Part shown: in pieces, positions 29,935 to 38,939 of the stretch
Layout of the letters: every line of letters starts with the position of its first letter
How positions within the stretch are numbered: the first letter of the stretch is position 1
Assembly: GCF_001667115.1 (NCBI RefSeq)
Contig: NZ_LZIJ01000049.1
Location: 54,134-118,133 of the forward strand
DNA: 64,000 nucleotides
DNA from: Mycobacterium sp. 852002-51163_SCH5372311
GTDB lineage: Bacteria; Actinomycetota; Actinomycetes; Mycobacteriales; Mycobacteriaceae
Direction: 5' to 3'
Notes under the pieces: generated by a model
Told to the model about the DNA's origin: nothing
Databases searched by the model: none
The model's input: only the letters and a program-made list of their open reading frames with translations
Position numbers and translations under genes: made by a program

Positions 29935-31871
29935 CAGCCGCTACCCGCAGGCTTGCGAATCGCCAGTACGAAGGGGCCAACGCTTTCCATCGCGAACCGC
30001 GGGTCGGCGAACAGCGCGGCCGGTAGCTCGACGAGGTAGCGGCGGACGTTGGGCTGGTTGGGGTACACGTCCTCGGCCAGCCGCAAGGTATAGGTGTGGC
30101 CCGCGCCGCGGCGCATCAGGAATACGGTAGGCGGCTGCCAGGGCAGCGTGTCCAGCGCATGGATGAACTCGTCGGCGGTGTTGAGCTTGGCCCAGTGTTT
30201 GATCTGGACGGCACGCTCGTCGAACTGCGCAAGCGGGTTGGCGTAGTGCGACGTCAGCCCCTGAAAGCCCCAGTACGGGTAGTAGGACAGGAAGCTGTAG
30301 TCGGCGGTCAGCACCACGGTCTGGTCGGGCGGTTTGCCGGTGACGCGCCGGATTGCGGCGTCGATGGCCGGGTAGTACTTCTCCGAGCTCGGTGGCCGCC
30401 GGTCGCCACGCTGGCCGTAGCCGTCGGTGTCGGTGTAGGCGATGGTGAGGTCGGGGCGCAGCACGTCGGGAATGTCCTGGCTGAAGGCGATCGCCCCGGC
30501 CAGCCCGATCGCGCCGGCCACCGGCAGGATCGCGCGGCTCCGGCCGGCAAGTGCTTGGGCCGCCTCGACGAAGCCGAACACCCCGGCAGTGACCAGCAGC
30601 ACCGACAACGACGGCTGCAGCCGGAACGAGAGCAGTGTGGTGCGGGCCAGCGTGGTCAGCATCGACAACAACGACCACAGGTAGACGGCCAGCACCGCGA
30701 TCGCCAGGGCACCCGCCCGCACCGACGAACGGGCGCGCACCACCAGCCAGAGCGTGCCCAGCATGCAGATCGCGCCCAGCAGCGAGAACTGCAGCATCGG
30801 GAAGGTCAGCTCGGCGCCGTCGGCCGGGAGGTAGTGCTGTGCGCTGCCGGTGTCGCTGACTGGGCTGCGGGTCGCCCGCAACAAGAACGGCAGCCACGTG
30901 GTGGACCCGATGGCTGCTGCGACGACGGCGATGACGGCCACCCGGCGCAGTGGGTCCAGGGCGGCTTTCAGTCCGTCGCTTCGCCAGCGCGATGCGGCCA
31001 GCGCCAGCGCCATCAGGGCGATGGTGAATGCCGTGTAACCGAATAGCAGCGTGTACCACGTGGCGGTGAAGCCCAGGAATATCCCGGCGCCGACGACCGC
31101 AGCCCAGCCGCCCGCGCGGGTGCCGCCGCGCAGACCCGACCAGGTCAGCACCAGCACCGGCGGCAGCAACACCGCGATCATCGCGGCATACGGCTCCGGC
31201 GAGCTGTACGCCAGCGTGACCGCCGCGGTGGCAGTGGTGACGATCAGCGCGTATTCGAAGCGGATCATCCGCCACCACAGCACCAGCGCCACCGCGACCG
31301 CGATAGTGATCGACGTGATCGCCCACGGCTTGAACATTTCCCAGGCCGGTGTCCCGGTAAGTGCCGCGACGCGTCCGCCGATCCAGAACCAGCCCGGCGG
31401 GTAGAACGGCGGCAGCCCGCGATAGGTCATGTCCTGCAGGGCGGGGCTGTCGGTGAGCCGGGTCAGGTACTCGGTGCGGAATTGCTGGTCGACGGAGATG
31501 CCGAACAGGTACAGCTTGGTGGCCCCCAACGGCATGCCCAGGGTCACGACGGTGAAGGCGGAGACGAACACCAGCCCGCTCAGCTGAGTCAGCAACCGAA
31601 ACCGTCCGCGCCGCCACAGCCAGCCGGTCGCGATCAGTGCGGCCAGGCAAGCGACCTGGCCGACGGTGGTCAGCGCGTGCAACTGGTTCGACGACGGAAA
31701 CGCCGGCCACTGGACGCTGGAGATGGCGACCAGCGAGGCCGTTGCGACCACGACGGCAATAAGGGCCGCCAGAACCATCTGGCCGAGAACTGCCAGCACG
31801 TTACCGCCGCGAGCAGACGCAAAAGCTCCCATTTCGCGCCCGAATCGGGCGCTTTTGCGTCTGCTCGGCAT
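29934..31871 (-). CDS. aftA: Arabinofuranosyltransferase AftA
   Basis: This 645-residue GT-C membrane enzyme adds the first arabinofuranose residues to galactan from decaprenyl-phospho-arabinose. It matches M. tuberculosis AftA ([60 protein letters not shown]). ATG 31871 is 2 bp after the dprE2 stop, as in an operon, and gives the same N-terminus MPSRRKS as the M. tuberculosis protein. Codons 2-20 lie within a large dispersed palindrome (31811-31866). Confidence 0.95.
   Translation of the reverse strand: MPSRRKSARFGREMGAFASARGGNVLAVLGQMVLAALIAVVVATASLVAISSVQWPAFPSSNQLHALTTVGQVACLAALIATGWLWRRGRFRLLTQLSGLVFVSAFTVVTLGMPLGATKLYLFGISVDQQFRTEYLTRLTDSPALQDMTYRGLPPFYPPGWFWIGGRVAALTGTPAWEMFKPWAITSITIAVAVALVLWWRMIRFEYALIVTTATAAVTLAYSSPEPYAAMIAVLLPPVLVLTWSGLRGGTRAGGWAAVVGAGIFLGFTATWYTLLFGYTAFTIALMALALAASRWRSDGLKAALDPLRRVAVIAVVAAAIGSTTWLPFLLRATRSPVSDTGSAQHYLPADGAELTFPMLQFSLLGAICMLGTLWLVVRARSSVRAGALAIAVLAVYLWSLLSMLTTLARTTLLSFRLQPSLSVLLVTAGVFGFVEAAQALAGRSRAILPVAGAIGLAGAIAFSQDIPDVLRPDLTIAYTDTDGYGQRGDRRPPSSEKYYPAIDAAIRRVTGKPPDQTVVLTADYSFLSYYPYWGFQGLTSHYANPLAQFDERAVQIKHWAKLNTADEFIHALDTLPWQPPTVFLMRRGAGHTYTLRLAEDVYPNQPNVRRYLVELPAALFADPRFAMESVGPFVLAIRKPAGSG
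31811..31866. repeat. Dispersed palindromic repeat within the aftA 5' end
   Basis: GAGCAGACGCAAAAGC (31811-31826) and GCTTTTGCGTCTGCTC (31851-31866) are a perfect 16-bp inverted repeat around 24 bp. A clearly related copy is at 46198-46253. Here it encodes AftA residues [19 protein letters not shown]. Confidence 0.75.
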
Positions 31872-31873
31872 GG

Positions 31874-32638
31874 TCAGATTGGCAGCTTGCGGAAGATGCT
31901 CCGCGGGATGTGTCGCAACACCATCATCACGTACCGGAACGTTGCTGGCGCCCAAACCAGTTCCTTACCCTTTGCCGACGCCGTCACCGCGAGGTTGGCG
32001 ACGTACTCCTTGTCGACGGTCAGCGGAGCTTCCTTGATATGCGCGCTCATCCGGGTTCGCACCTGGCCCGGCCGGATCACCAGCACGCGAACCCCGTACT
32101 CGCGCAACGCTTCTGACAGGCCCAGGTAGAAGCCGTCCAGGCCTGCCTTGGTGGAGCCGTAGACGAAGTTGGACCGCCGCACCCGCTCACCGGCCACCGT
32201 GCTCATCGCGATGATCTGGCCGAACCCCTGGGCCCGCATCTTCTCACCCAGCAGCACGCCGACGGAAACAGCGGCGGTGTAGTTGATCTCGGCGATCTGC
32301 ACAGCCTTGCGCTGGTTCTGCCAGAGTTCTTCGGCATCGCCGAGCAAACCGAACGCGACGATGGCAACATCGACATCCCCATTGGCCCAGGCTTGTTCGA
32401 TCATCTTGGGGTGACTGTCGGTGTCGGTGGCTTCGAAGTCGATCAGTTCTACCGACCGCGCGCCGGCGGCCTTCATCTGCGCGACGGCGTCGTCCCTACC
32501 GGGGTCATCGGGCATGGCGGCCAACACGATCCGCGCGTGCGCGTTCTGCAGATAGCGCTCGCAGATCGCCAGCCCGATCTCGGACGTTCCGCCGAGCAGC
32601 AGAATGGTCTGCGGGTTTCCTACGGCGTCTAGCACCAT
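31874..32638 (-). CDS. dprE2: Decaprenylphosphoryl-2-keto-ribose reductase DprE2
   Basis: This 254-residue short-chain dehydrogenase reduces decaprenyl-phospho-2-keto-ribose to decaprenyl-phospho-arabinose, the second half of DprE epimerisation. The NAD-binding motif is [12 protein letters not shown] and the catalytic YxxxK is YGSTKAG; the protein is near-identical to Rv3791 ([11 protein letters not shown] at the start, [11 protein letters not shown] at the end). The ATG immediately follows the dprE1 stop. Confidence 0.97.
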   Translation of the reverse strand: MVLDAVGNPQTILLLGGTSEIGLAICERYLQNAHARIVLAAMPDDPGRDDAVAQMKAAGARSVELIDFEATDTDSHPKMIEQAWANGDVDVAIVAFGLLGDAEELWQNQRKAVQIAEINYTAAVSVGVLLGEKMRAQGFGQIIAMSTVAGERVRRSNFVYGSTKAGLDGFYLGLSEALREYGVRVLVIRPGQVRTRMSAHIKEAPLTVDKEYVANLAVTASAKGKELVWAPATFRYVMMVLRHIPRSIFRKLPI

Positions 32639-34021
32639 TTAGAGCAACTCCAAACGTCGGGCCATGTCGGAGGCGAACACCCTCGACGGATCGACTTTGC
32701 GGCGCACCGCAATCCACTCGTCGATGCGGGGATACATGGCGTGGAATCGCTCGGCGCTGATCCGTGAGTCCTTCGCGGTGTACACCCTGCCGCCGAACTC
32801 CATCACCCGGTCGTCGAGTTCGTTGAGGAACTCGTTGATCCCGGGCTTGTTGGGAAAGTCCATCGCGACGTTCCAGCCGGCCATCGGGAAACTCAGTGGT
32901 GCGCGGTTTCCCGGTCCGAACAACTTGAACACGTTCAATGCCGAGTAGTGCCCGCGAGTCTGGATCCAGCGAATGATTGCCTTGAATTCTTCCATCGCGT
33001 CGGGTGGAACCAGGAATTGATACTGCGCGAAACCCGTTGGGCCGTAAGCATTGTTCCAGCCGCTGACGAGATCGAGCATGTGGTAGAACTGCGACAGGTT
33101 CATGATCTTGCCGGTGTAGGTTCCGCCCAGCCGGTAGTACACCTCGCCGATCGCCATGAACGACAGTTTGTTCATCGCGCTGACGGGAAACACGTTCGGC
33201 ACCGTCAACAGCTGCGGCGCATCGAATTTCAGCGGATTCTTGGCGAGCTTTTTCGGAAGTTGATCCAGCCTCGCCAGGCTGCCCCGGCTGATCGCAGCCC
33301 GACCCAGCTTCGGCGGCGGACTGATCAGGTCGAACCAAGCACTGGAGTAGGTGTACCTGTCTTCGCTGCCGTCCAGGTGGACGGCGACCGTTTCGTCGAG
33401 GTCTTTGGTGGCGACGCCGTCGGCGATGAAGTACGCGGTCTCCGTGGGGGTCATCGCGATGGTGGCCCGCAAGACGATCCCGGTCAGGCCGTTGCCGCCG
33501 ACGGTGGCCCAGAACAGTTCGGAGTCTTCACCGTCGGGCGTGAGCTGGCGGATCTCGCCGTCCGCGGTCAGCAGGTCCATCGACCGGACGTGGTTTCCGA
33601 AGCTGCCCGCGCTGTGATGATTCTTGCCGTGGATGTCGCATGCGATCGCGCCGCCGACGGTCACCTGCCGCGTGCCCGGCAGCACGGGAACCCACAGCCC
33701 GAACGGCAGGGCGGCCTTCATCAGCTGGTCTAGGCTCACCCCGGCGTCGACGTCGGCCAGGCGGGTGTCGGCGCTGATCGCGTGGATGGTGTTCAGCGGG
33801 GTCATGTCGATCACCAGCCCGCCGCCGTTTTGGGCGTTGTCGCCGTAGGACCGGCCCAGCCCGCGCGCGATGACGCCTCTGTTTCCTGCGTCGGCAACGC
33901 GAGCCACCGCTTTCGCGATCACCTCGGGATCCGGCGTTGACAGCACCTGCGCCACTGACGGCGCGGTGCGGCCAAAGCCCATCAGCCGGGTCGCGGTCGT
34001 CGGGATATCACTGCTCAACAT
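32639..34021 (-). CDS. dprE1: Decaprenylphosphoryl-beta-D-ribose 2-oxidase DprE1
   Basis: This 460-residue FAD enzyme oxidises decaprenyl-phospho-ribose to the 2-keto intermediate. FAD-binding motifs are [15 protein letters not shown] and [24 protein letters not shown] 34021 ([12 protein letters not shown]) matches the M. tuberculosis start; an upstream in-frame start would add nine residues. The residue equal to M. tuberculosis Cys387, the covalent target of benzothiazinones, is Ala386 (context [10 protein letters not shown]). The gene follows the GtrA gene closely and runs directly into dprE2. Confidence 0.97.
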   Translation of the reverse strand: MLSSDIPTTATRLMGFGRTAPSVAQVLSTPDPEVIAKAVARVADAGNRGVIARGLGRSYGDNAQNGGGLVIDMTPLNTIHAISADTRLADVDAGVSLDQLMKAALPFGLWVPVLPGTRQVTVGGAIACDIHGKNHHSAGSFGNHVRSMDLLTADGEIRQLTPDGEDSELFWATVGGNGLTGIVLRATIAMTPTETAYFIADGVATKDLDETVAVHLDGSEDRYTYSSAWFDLISPPPKLGRAAISRGSLARLDQLPKKLAKNPLKFDAPQLLTVPNVFPVSAMNKLSFMAIGEVYYRLGGTYTGKIMNLSQFYHMLDLVSGWNNAYGPTGFAQYQFLVPPDAMEEFKAIIRWIQTRGHYSALNVFKLFGPGNRAPLSFPMAGWNVAMDFPNKPGINEFLNELDDRVMEFGGRVYTAKDSRISAERFHAMYPRIDEWIAVRRKVDPSRVFASDMARRLELL

Positions 34022-34052
34022 CGTCAAAGAGGGTACAGGCTGCGGCACCGGC

Positions 34053-34481
34053 TCAGCGGATCCGGAAGATCACGGCTCGCTGCACGATGAAGTTGATCAC
34101 CGTGGCGGTGCCCTGGGCGATCACGAACGCGACGGGTATCGCCCAGCCCCGGTAGTGCAGCAGCGCCAGGCACAGATGGTTCAGCCCGACCTGCACCGCG
34201 AAGGTGATGCCGTAGAGCACCATGACGGCGACGAAGCGCGTGGTGCTGGGTGAGGCCTGAAATGTCCACCGCCGATTGATCAGGTAGGCGGTAATGGTGC
34301 CGGCGAGCCAACTGAGCGCCTTTGCCGGGTCATACGGCAAACCTCCTACTTTCAGGAGAATGACGTAAAGGCCGAAGTCGACGATCGCCGACAGGCCGCC
34401 GGTAACGACGAAACGCCAAATCTGCGTGGTCAGGCTCAACTGTTGGCGCGGCGGTGCAGCCTCGGGTATCGGGGCAACCAT
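34053..34481 (-). CDS. GtrA-family membrane protein (Rv3789 homologue)
   Basis: This 142-residue protein has four membrane helices of the GtrA family and is nearly identical to Rv3789 over RFVVTGGL...[15 protein letters not shown]...[13 protein letters not shown]. Rv3789 has been described as an AftA-anchoring protein of arabinogalactan synthesis and earlier as a candidate flippase for decaprenyl-phospho-arabinose. Its place just upstream of dprE1 on the same strand supports this. The start at 34481 gives about 20 more residues than the annotated M. tuberculosis protein. Confidence 0.92.
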   Translation of the reverse strand: MVAPIPEAAPPRQQLSLTTQIWRFVVTGGLSAIVDFGLYVILLKVGGLPYDPAKALSWLAGTITAYLINRRWTFQASPSTTRFVAVMVLYGITFAVQVGLNHLCLALLHYRGWAIPVAFVIAQGTATVINFIVQRAVIFRIR

Positions 34482-34520
34482 TGGGGGGAGTCTAATGGCC
34501 GGCCCGCTTATGCCCGCAGT

Positions 34521-35009
34521 TCAGGTGGGCAGCTTGACGGAGATCAATTCGACCTGGTTGGGCCCCTGCGGGGTCGAGTAGGTCACCGTGTCGCCCGGCT
34601 GACGTCCGGCGAGCGCCTGCCCCAGCGGACTGCGGGCCGTCAAGGTCTCACCTTCGCGGCCGGCCGGAGTCTCTTCGACGATGGAGATCACGTGCATGGT
34701 GACCACTTCACCGTCGGCGAACCGCAACGTCACCTCGGTTCCCACCGGTAACGCTTCGGAGGCGTCCGAGTGTTCTGGCGGTCCGGCTCGCAGGCGCCGG
34801 TCGAGCTCGTTGATCCGGTCGGCGAGCACCACCAGCTCGTCGGCGCGCTGGATCGCCTCGGCCGCGTCACCGTGGTCGCCGATCATGCCGCGATCGTTCT
34901 TGACCTCGGTTTCGAGGCGATCATGGCGCTGGCGTAACCGAGCTAGCTCCGCGGCGAGGTGATCGCGCGCCGAGCCAGCCAGCCCCGATGATTGGACCTT
35001 TTTACTCAC
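34521..35009 (-). CDS. GreA/Gfh-like transcription factor (Rv3788 homologue)
   Basis: This 162-residue protein has an N-terminal coiled-coil region (ARDHLAAELARLRQRHDRLE) and a C-terminal GreA/GreB FKBP-like domain (PVGTEVTLRFADGEVVTMHV ... SPLGQALAGRQPGDTV). It matches Rv3788, reported as a Gfh-type factor that binds near the RNA polymerase secondary channel and inhibits transcription rather than rescuing it. GTG 35009 is the start. It lies 39 bp upstream of the GtrA gene. Confidence 0.9.
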   Translation of the reverse strand: MSKKVQSSGLAGSARDHLAAELARLRQRHDRLETEVKNDRGMIGDHGDAAEAIQRADELVVLADRINELDRRLRAGPPEHSDASEALPVGTEVTLRFADGEVVTMHVISIVEETPAGREGETLTARSPLGQALAGRQPGDTVTYSTPQGPNQVELISVKLPT

Positions 35010-35180
35010 GTCGGCCGACCTTTCGCGCCCGATTGACGTTTTGCCTATGGATACCCGTTCGCCGCCGCGCTCAGCTGCCGTGAATCCAATTCGTGGCGCT
35101 TCAGTGTGACACCACTGGGCGTAGCCGTCTGCGATTTCGGACGAGCGTTTTCCAATCGGTCGGCAAACGGCATACCCGCG

Positions 35181-36299
35181 TTATTGGGTGGCGGGTGGCG
35201 GCGCGTCCTCGCCGTCGTACTCGTAATCGATGATCCCGCCGCGCAGGGCGTCGAAGATGGCTTTGCCTTGCGAGACGAGCCCACTGGCCACCTGGCTGAG
35301 TCCGTCGGCGCCGTTGAGCACGGTTAGATTTGCGCCCGCGAGCCCACCGGCGGCCTTTTCCACGATCTGCGGCAACTGGTCGATGAGCATCCTGTCCAGC
35401 GCCACCCGGTTGTGCGACGCCGCCGCCTCGGCCTGGATCTTCATCTTCTCCGCATCGGCGAGAGCCAGGATCCGGACCCGTTCGGCTTCGGCCTCTGCGG
35501 GCTTGACCACCTCGGCGACCAGCTCCTGCTGGCGCAGTTCGGCAGCGCGCTGGGCCAACTCGGTGCGCATCGCCAGCACTTCGCGCTGAGCCTCGGCTTC
35601 GGCCAGCGGGCCCGCCTGCGCCGCCTCCGCCTGAGCCTTGTCGACCTCGGCCTTGTACTGAGCCTTGACGATGGCGGTCTGACGCGCGAATTCGGCCTGC
35701 TGGCGCTGTGACTCCTGCTCCGCCTCGGCGGCCTTCTGGTTCGCCTGTGCCTGAGCGATCTGCGCCTGTTGCTGGATGGCGGCGTTGTGCGGCGCCGACA
35801 TCGCGGTGATGTAGCCGAGCCCGTCGTCATCGATGGACTGGATTTGCAAGGCGTCGACGTTCAGGCCGATGCGGGCCATTTCCTCCTTGGAGCCGTCGAG
35901 TACCTCGGTCGCCAGCTTCTGGCGTTCCCGGATGATCTGCTCGACGGTCATCGAGCCGATGATCGAACGCAGGTGGCCGGCGAAGATCCGGCCGGTGAGT
36001 ACCGACATCTGGTCTTGCTCGGACAGGAATCGCTGGGCCGCGGCGATGATGCTCTCGGTGTCGTTGCCGACTTTGAACGCGATCACCGCGCGGACATTGA
36101 GGGTGATGCCCTGCTGGGTGACGCATTTTTCGGCGACCTCGGACTCGCACATCGCCAGCGTCAGGAAGTGGGCCTTGCGGAAGAACGGGACTACGAACGC
36201 GCCGTGACCGGTCACGACGCGGAAGGGGGCGTTGCCCTTGCTTCGGGCGCCCGCAATCAGCATCGCCTCGTCCGGATCGGGCACTCTATAACCGAGCAT
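35181..36299 (-). CDS. SPFH/Band 7 (flotillin-like) protein
   Basis: This 372-residue protein has an SPFH domain (about 25-190, including QGITLNVRAVIAFKVG and IIGSMTVEQIIRERQKLATEVL), then a long Ala/Glu/Gln-rich coiled coil (about 190-300) and an acidic C-terminus. No clear N-terminal membrane helix is seen, so membrane contact may be peripheral. SPFH proteins oligomerise on membranes and often pair with NfeD proteins; a short NfeD-like gene lies 45 bp upstream. GGAG precedes the ATG. It is absent from the corresponding H37Rv position as I know it. Confidence 0.9.
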   Translation of the reverse strand: MLGYRVPDPDEAMLIAGARSKGNAPFRVVTGHGAFVVPFFRKAHFLTLAMCESEVAEKCVTQQGITLNVRAVIAFKVGNDTESIIAAAQRFLSEQDQMSVLTGRIFAGHLRSIIGSMTVEQIIRERQKLATEVLDGSKEEMARIGLNVDALQIQSIDDDGLGYITAMSAPHNAAIQQQAQIAQAQANQKAAEAEQESQRQQAEFARQTAIVKAQYKAEVDKAQAEAAQAGPLAEAEAQREVLAMRTELAQRAAELRQQELVAEVVKPAEAEAERVRILALADAEKMKIQAEAAASHNRVALDRMLIDQLPQIVEKAAGGLAGANLTVLNGADGLSQVASGLVSQGKAIFDALRGGIIDYEYDGEDAPPPATQ

Positions 36300-36344
36300 G
36301 GTGACTCCTGGGTGTTCGTTGTTGTTTTTAGGGGATTTCGTCAG

Positions 36345-36575
36345 TTAGCCCGAATACGGCCTGAACAGGTCGGGGTCATGCCAGGGCTCGACGACAACTG
36401 TTCTCGCGCCGCGGACGTCGATTACCAGCACCGTGGTGCCCTTCGGGAGTGGTTCATCGGACCAGGCCAGGAATGCCTCCTTGGACCCCCGCACAGTAAG
36501 CAAGACCTCGCCGGCCCCGCCGTCGCCGCGAGTCGCTACGACCAGCGTTCCGACGCAGCCGATCACCTCGCTCAC
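36345..36575 (-). CDS. Short NfeD-like OB-fold protein
   Basis: This 76-residue protein (MSEVIGCVGTLVVATRGD ... TTVLVIDVRGARTVVVEPW) has the spacing and hydrophobic pattern of the soluble C-terminal OB domain of NfeD proteins, without their membrane or protease part. The GTG start at 36575 has GGAGGAGGA upstream. NfeD proteins usually partner SPFH proteins, and here the SPFH gene follows directly. Confidence 0.7.
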   Translation of the reverse strand: MSEVIGCVGTLVVATRGDGGAGEVLLTVRGSKEAFLAWSDEPLPKGTTVLVIDVRGARTVVVEPWHDPDLFRPYSG

Positions 36576-36673
36576 GATCGCATGATCCTCCTCCGAGCGG
36601 TCCGGCGTCGAGTTAATCGTCTTTGCCAGGAGGCCCGTGCGCCCGGAAAGGCCCGTTTCGAGCCTCGCTCGGT

Positions 36674-37204
36674 TCAGTTCGGGATTGCTGGTGCCCGGGC
36701 GGTCAGGGTTACGCCGTGGCTGTGGCTCTCGCGCGCCTTTATTTGCGACACCCAGACGCGGCCTTGTGTTGACCGCACCACGATGCTCTCGACGGTGTCG
36801 AACACCCAGGCCGCGGAGCGCTCCATGCCGGTGTTGTCCATGATCCGCAGATCGATCACACCCCGGCCGGCCAGCAGCTCGAACAGATCGCGTTCTGGAT
36901 CGTCCGCGGCGATCAGTGTGGTGTGGTCGAACTGCTTTCGCAACGCCGCGCGGATTTCGTCGAGGGCGTCGGGACCCAGCACCAAACCGGTGCCGGGTTC
37001 GGTTTGCGCGCAAGCGAATTCGATTTCGAAGGTCCGCTCATAGCCGTGCAGAAAGAAGCGCTTTCCTTCGTTGGAGCGGTGGCAGCAGGGGAGGCTGTCG
37101 AACTGGTTGCGCATATGGAATCGTGCCGTTCGGCCCTGCGGCGCGTCGTCACGGTGCATCGTCGCAATTTGCACCACGTCAGCGAGGGCGGTGTTACTCA
37201 TCAT
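36674..37204 (-). CDS. Divergent 6-pyruvoyl-tetrahydropterin synthase/QueD-like protein
   Basis: This 176-residue T-fold protein has the QueD/PTPS layout: CCHRSNEGKRFFLHGYERTF for the zinc site region, LRKQFDHTTLIAADDPE for the LDH motif, and KARESHSHGVTLTA for the pterin-binding Glu. However, where QueD has Cys-x3-His-x-His, this protein has Arg/Phe and Tyr, so the nucleophilic Cys and one zinc His seem missing. Start at ATG 37204 (or the next ATG), overlapping the FolE-like stop. It probably works with the FolE-like protein, but activity is uncertain. Confidence 0.75.
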   Translation of the reverse strand: MMSNTALADVVQIATMHRDDAPQGRTARFHMRNQFDSLPCCHRSNEGKRFFLHGYERTFEIEFACAQTEPGTGLVLGPDALDEIRAALRKQFDHTTLIAADDPERDLFELLAGRGVIDLRIMDNTGMERSAAWVFDTVESIVVRSTQGRVWVSQIKARESHSHGVTLTARAPAIPN

Positions 37205-37665
37205 TTGCCTTTCTGCGTCGATGCCTGCTCTTGGCTTGCCAGGGTGAGGAATTCGTGTCGCGCACGGGTGCTCTCAAAGAAGGATCCGTAGTAGGCGGTG
37301 GTGAGCGTCTGCGTGCCGACGGCCGAGACGCGACTCGGTGGCGTGCAGATGTGGACTGCCTCCACCAGGACGCCCACCCCTCTGGGCGCCAGCTGGTGGT
37401 GCAGCCACAGCGCGATCCGGGTGGTCATCCGCCGCTGGATCTGAATGCCGCGGGCGCACGCATCGACAATGCGGGCCAGCTCCGACGGCCCTAGTTGCGT
37501 TTCGTCCGGAACGTAGCCGACGCGCACGACGCCGTAGAACGGAAGCAGATGCTGCTCGCACAGCGAATGAAACGGAATCGGACGGGCAATCAGCACCTCG
37601 GAAATGCTGTCTGGGGCTGGCGGTGAGCCACCGGCGAGCATCGACAGGTCAGCATGACGCAGCAT
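37201..37665 (-). CDS. Divergent, short GTP cyclohydrolase I (FolE)-like protein
   Basis: This 154-residue protein matches the catalytic half of GTP cyclohydrolase I: SLCEQHLLPFYGVVRVGYVP, then VHICTPPSR and FFESTRARHEFL. Zinc ligands Cys-x2-His and the later Cys are present, but the canonical CEHH reads CEQH and the conserved Arg-Gly after the second Cys is replaced. The usual N-terminal helices are lacking (normal length is about 200 residues). Start ATG 37665 has GAGAGGA upstream. It overlaps the QueD-like gene, so the two are coupled. Confidence 0.75.
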   Translation of the reverse strand: MLRHADLSMLAGGSPPAPDSISEVLIARPIPFHSLCEQHLLPFYGVVRVGYVPDETQLGPSELARIVDACARGIQIQRRMTTRIALWLHHQLAPRGVGVLVEAVHICTPPSRVSAVGTQTLTTAYYGSFFESTRARHEFLTLASQEQASTQKGK

Positions 37666-37826
37666 GTGGATCCTCTCGGAATCATTTGTGGAGACGCATG
37701 TGATCGAGCGTGTTCATGCGTCGGCTCAGCATCCGCGCGAGGCCTTGAAGGATCCTTGGCGGATTCTCAAAGGATTCTTGGAGCCGTGTTTCGACTCGCC
37801 GACTGCAATGCCGTGCGACGCGGCGT

Positions 37827-37970
37827 GCTTTAGGTGTGAACTGACGGGTTTCGGTGTGAATCTACGGCGCTCGCCGTGAATCTAGGGCGGCGATCGGCGC
37901 GAATTTCCGCCCAGGATTCACACCGAAAGCCCAGGATTCACACCGAAAGCCCAGGATTCACGCGGAAAGC
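37827..37970. repeat. Inverted array of 20-bp repeats (3 forward + 3 reverse)
   Basis: The gene-free interval 37666-38108 holds three forward 20-mers at 37827, 37847 and 37867 (type TTTCGGTGTGAATCTACG), a 24-bp centre, and three reverse-complement 20-mers at 37911, 37931 and 37951; the first two reverse copies are identical. The whole can fold into a long stem. Related arrays lie at 47309-47426 and 63815-63910. The rest of the interval shows nothing recognisable. Confidence 0.8.
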
Positions 37971-38108
37971 CAGAAAAGCGGAAGGCCTGCCGGCCCATGC
38001 AAGTGATATCGCCGGCGCTATCACTTTGCAGCCCACATCATGCCTCCCTTTTCCGGTACTCAAGGGACAGATGTGACGACGACGCCCGCCGCGTTATCGA
38101 GCAGCTCC

Positions 38109-38939
38109 CTACACCCAGTACGGCACGCGCGCGCGGTATTGCCGCATCGCGACGGCCGCCAACATCCAGCCGACGACCGTCAGCACCACCACCACCGCCC
38201 AGTGCCGTAACTCTTGGTGAGCACCCAGCAACGGCGCACGGACGATATCGAGGTAGTGCAGCAGCGGGTTGAGCTCGACGATGCTCGACCAGCGCCCGGC
38301 GCCTTGCTGGCGCAGCGTGTCGTCGTTCCAGATGATCGGCGTCATGAAAAACAGCAGCTGCACGACGGAGAACAGCAACGGACCGATGTCGCGGTAACGG
38401 GTCGCCAGAATGCCGAAGCACAGTGACACCCAAACCGCGTTGAGAAAGATCAACGCCAGTGCCGGAACCACCGACAAGTCGGCCCACGACCACGGCTTCG
38501 GGAACACTATCGCGATGACCAGATAAATGACGATGTTGTGCGCGAACAGGATCATCTGCCGCCACACCAGCCGGTACACATGCACGGACAGCGGTGTCGG
38601 CAATTGCTTGATCAATCCCTCATTGGCGACGAATACTTCGGCACCCTCGAGAATCGCGGCGTTGATCAGGTTCCAGATGATCAACCCAAGGGTGACGTAA
38701 GGCAGGTGCACGGACAGTTCCAGGTGAAACAACTTGGAATACAAGCCGCCCATTGCCACCGCCGTGGTGCCGGTGGCAATGGTGATCCAGAACGGCCCCA
38801 GCACTGAGCGGCGGTAGCGCTGCTTGATGTCCTGCCAGCCAAGGTGCAGCCAGAGTTCGTGGCGGCGGAAACCCTCGATCAAGTCTGTTCGGGCCCGAGC
38901 AAACGTCTTGGACTGTGCAGCCGCGTCAATGAACGTCAT
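38109..38939 (-). CDS. ABC-2 type polysaccharide exporter permease (Rv3783 homologue)
   Basis: This 276-residue permease has six predicted membrane helices and the ABC-2 family start region RYRRSVLGPFWITIATG. It pairs with the ATPase at 39837-40673 and is proposed to move the lipid-linked galactan across the membrane (Wzm/Wzt type). ATG 38939 overlaps the glfT1 stop (ATGA). Order ATPase, glfT1, permease is the same as Rv3781-Rv3783. Confidence 0.93.
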   Translation of the reverse strand: MTFIDAAAQSKTFARARTDLIEGFRRHELWLHLGWQDIKQRYRRSVLGPFWITIATGTTAVAMGGLYSKLFHLELSVHLPYVTLGLIIWNLINAAILEGAEVFVANEGLIKQLPTPLSVHVYRLVWRQMILFAHNIVIYLVIAIVFPKPWSWADLSVVPALALIFLNAVWVSLCFGILATRYRDIGPLLFSVVQLLFFMTPIIWNDDTLRQQGAGRWSSIVELNPLLHYLDIVRAPLLGAHQELRHWAVVVVLTVVGWMLAAVAMRQYRARVPYWV

